DNA of 7,216 bases from Comamonadaceae bacterium (lineage in GTDB: Bacteria; Pseudomonadota; Gammaproteobacteria; Burkholderiales; Burkholderiaceae_C). Each line of letters starts with the position of its first letter. Within the stretch, counting starts at the first letter, position 1. The stretch covers positions 1 through 7,216 of the forward strand of contig CANHUM010000085.1 of assembly GCA_947463845.1 (NCBI GenBank), written 5' to 3'. Under the pieces are notes generated by a model. The model was not told the DNA's origin and did not search any database. It was given only the letters and a program-made list of their open reading frames with translations. Position numbers and translations under genes: made by a program. Shown one piece after another: positions 5,804 to 7,216 of this stretch.

Positions 5804-6975
5804 CGTCCATTTGGCGTGACGTCTCGGTGTCAACGCTGGTTGCGGGTTTTGTGGCGGTGCTGGTGGGCTTCACCAGTTCTGCGGCGATTGTGTTTTCGGC
5901 CGCCCAAGCCTTGGGCGCAAGCCCTGAACAAATGGTGTCCTGGATGTGGGCCTTAGGCTTGGGCATGGGCCTCACCAGCCTGGGCTTGAGCCTGTGGTAC
6001 CGCTTGCCAGTCTTGACCGCCTGGTCCACGCCAGGCGCTGCTGTTCTGGCGGTGACCCAGGGCGTGAGCTTGGCGGAGGCGACAGGCGCTTTCATGGTGT
6101 GTGCGCTCTTGATCATGGCGGTGGGGTACAGCGGCTGGTTTGAACGCTTGATGTCCAAAATTCCCATGGCCCTGGCCAGTGCCTTGTTGGCCGGCGTGCT
6201 GGCACGTTTTGCGCTGGACGCTGTGGGAGCGGTGGTGCACGCGCCCGTGTTGGTGATCGCCATGACTTCGGCCTATGTGTTGGGCCGACGCTGGTGGCCG
6301 CGTTGGTCGGTGCCTGTCGTGTTGCTGGTGGGCATGGGGGTGGCCGCGTGGCAAGGCCAGCTGCATTTGTCCAGTGTGGATGCGGCCTGGGCATGGCCCG
6401 TGTGGGTCAGTCCGGTATGGAGCTGGTCGGCCATGGTTGGTGTGGCCCTGCCGCTTTTTGTGGTGACCATGGCGTCCCAGAACTTGCCAGGTGTGGCGGC
6501 GCAGCGTGCTTCGGGCTTCGACATTCCGGTCTCCCCGGTGGTTGGGACGACGGGTTTGGCCAGTTTCTTGTTGGCACCTTTGGGGGGCTACGCCCTCAAT
6601 CTGGCGGCCATCACCGCCGCCATTTGCATGGGCAAAGAGGCTCACCCCGACCCGAGTCGTCGTTACACGGCATCGGCTGCAGCGGGCTTGCTGTACATCG
6701 CCTTGGGCTTGGCGGGTGGGACGGTTGTCAGCCTGATGGCCGCGTTTCCGCAGGCCTTGGTGTTGGCGGTGGCCGGTTTGGCGCTGCTGGGCACCATGGC
6801 GTCTGGCTTGGCGATGGCCGTCAAAGATGAGCAGCACCGCGAGGCTGCCCTGCTGACCTTTCTGGTGACCCTGTCAGGCGTGACGGTGGCTGGTGTGGGT
6901 TCGGCCTTTTGGGGCGTGGTGGTGGGTGGCTTGGCGCTGTGGCTGTGGACACGGCGCCCAACGGCCTCACATTGA
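5800..6975 (+). CDS. BenE-family (benzoate/H+ symporter type) membrane transporter
   Basis: This gene encodes a very hydrophobic 391-residue inner-membrane protein with roughly 11-12 predicted membrane segments, the size and pattern of the BenE family (E. coli YdcO is a member). Typical family segments are TAWSTPGAAVLA (73-84), TMASQNLPG (223-231) and the glycine/alanine-rich APLGGYALNLAAITAAI (259-275) followed by a polar CMGKEAHPDP loop (276-285). The founding member imports benzoate with protons, but most family members have no tested substrate. No benzoate catabolic genes (ben, cat) are visible here, so a benzoate role should not be assumed and the gene symbol is left blank. The ATG start overlaps the stop of the second hybrid kinase, so transporter expression is probably linked to the two sensors. 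It ends nine bases inside a convergent gene on the other strand. No terminator hairpin is visible after its stop. Confidence 0.9.
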   Translation: MTSIWRDVSVSTLVAGFVAVLVGFTSSAAIVFSAAQALGASPEQMVSWMWALGLGMGLTSLGLSLWYRLPVLTAWSTPGAAVLAVTQGVSLAEATGAFMVCALLIMAVGYSGWFERLMSKIPMALASALLAGVLARFALDAVGAVVHAPVLVIAMTSAYVLGRRWWPRWSVPVVLLVGMGVAAWQGQLHLSSVDAAWAWPVWVSPVWSWSAMVGVALPLFVVTMASQNLPGVAAQRASGFDIPVSPVVGTTGLASFLLAPLGGYALNLAAITAAICMGKEAHPDPSRRYTASAAAGLLYIALGLAGGTVVSLMAAFPQALVLAVAGLALLGTMASGLAMAVKDEQHREAALLTFLVTLSGVTVAGVGSAFWGVVVGGLALWLWTRRPTASH

Positions 6976-7216
6976 GAAAATCTTTCCCGGGTTCATGATG
7001 TTGTGCGGGTCCAGTGCCCGCTTGATGGTGCGCATCATGTCCACTGCCCCTTCGCCGGTTTCGGTGCGCAAAAAGTCCATCTTGTGCAGGCCGATGCCGT
7101 GCTCGCCGGTGCAAGTGCCGCCCAGGCGCAGCGCGCGGCTGACCAGTTGCTGGTTCAAGGCTTCGGCAGTTTCGCACTCTTGCGGGTTGTTCGGGTCGAT
7201 CAAATAGCCGAAGTGG
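6967..7216 (-). CDS. FAD-linked oxidase, D-lactate/glycolate dehydrogenase type (C-terminal fragment, cut by window edge)
   Basis: The minus strand carries the last 82 or so codons of a gene that begins beyond the right edge. The reading frame is open to the edge, where the first whole codons give HFGYLIDPNNP. The segment GGTCTGEHGIGLHKMDF and the terminal DPHNIMNPGKIF are hallmarks of the C-terminal domain of FAD-linked oxidases (GlcD, yeast DLD and bacterial D-lactate dehydrogenase (cytochrome) relatives). Such enzymes oxidise 2-hydroxy acids with FAD and pass electrons to the respiratory chain or another acceptor; the TGEHG histidine and the NPGK region lie near the flavin and substrate. 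The substrate cannot be chosen from this fragment. An internal TTG at 7203 is not the start, because conserved residues continue upstream of it. Its stop (TGA, complement of 6967-6969) overlaps the transporter's last nine bases, with the two genes convergent. It is not part of the plus-strand operon. Confidence 0.93.
   Translation of the reverse strand, partial: HFGYLIDPNNPQECETAEALNQQLVSRALRLGGTCTGEHGIGLHKMDFLRTETGEGAVDMMRTIKRALDPHNIMNPGKIFSM

Noticed and set aside
4871..5833. Long minus-strand open frame of 320 codons opposite the second kinase
   Set aside because: It lies opposite well-conserved kinase and receiver motifs and has Gln/His-rich low-quality composition, typical of an antisense artefact in GC-rich DNA.
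5953..6837. Minus-strand open frame of 294 codons opposite the transporter
   Set aside because: The composition is dominated by His, Arg, Gln and Gly, and the plus strand carries clear BenE-family motifs throughout.

Overview
The window looks like an ordinary chromosomal segment of a moderately GC-rich betaproteobacterium, most likely Burkholderiales/Comamonadaceae. Three things point there: the protein style of ParA and ParB, the gene order parA - small RBBP9-type hydrolase - parB, and the dense, same-strand packing. This placement rests on recalled family resemblance, not on a search. No rRNA, tRNA, CRISPR array, insertion sequence, prophage gene or obvious foreign-composition block is visible.

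Layout. (1) 2-2292 is a chromosome-partition block: parA (complete, with its start almost at the window edge), an alpha/beta hydrolase of the RBBP9/YdeN type, and parB. (2) 2289-5803 holds two membrane-bound hybrid sensor histidine kinases in tandem. They are 586 and 585 residues long, have the same domain order (multi-pass membrane sensor, coiled coil, HisKA, HATPase, receiver), and carry key receiver residues at identical numbers, so they are probably paralogues from an old duplication. (3) 5800-6975 encodes a BenE-type (benzoate/H+ symporter family) membrane transporter. (4) 6967-7216, on the minus strand, is the C-terminal end of an FAD-linked oxidase of the D-lactate/glycolate dehydrogenase type, running in from the right and convergent with the transporter.

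All six plus-strand genes could be read as one transcript. The largest gap is 18 nt (60 nt if the downstream hydrolase start is used). From parB onward each stop codon is overlapped by the next start (TTGA, GTGA, ATGA), so parB, both kinases and the transporter look translationally coupled. No gene-free stretch longer than about 60 nt exists, and no convincing terminator, promoter, parS site or DnaA box was found.

The part worth a second look is the physical coupling of two paralogous membrane hybrid kinases, with no DNA-binding response regulator or HPt protein beside them, to the partition genes on one side and a transporter on the other. The kinases share a GG-[IV]-x-S sequence in their otherwise unrecognised membrane sensor regions. 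Whether this reflects a functional link or mere gene packing cannot be told from the sequence.
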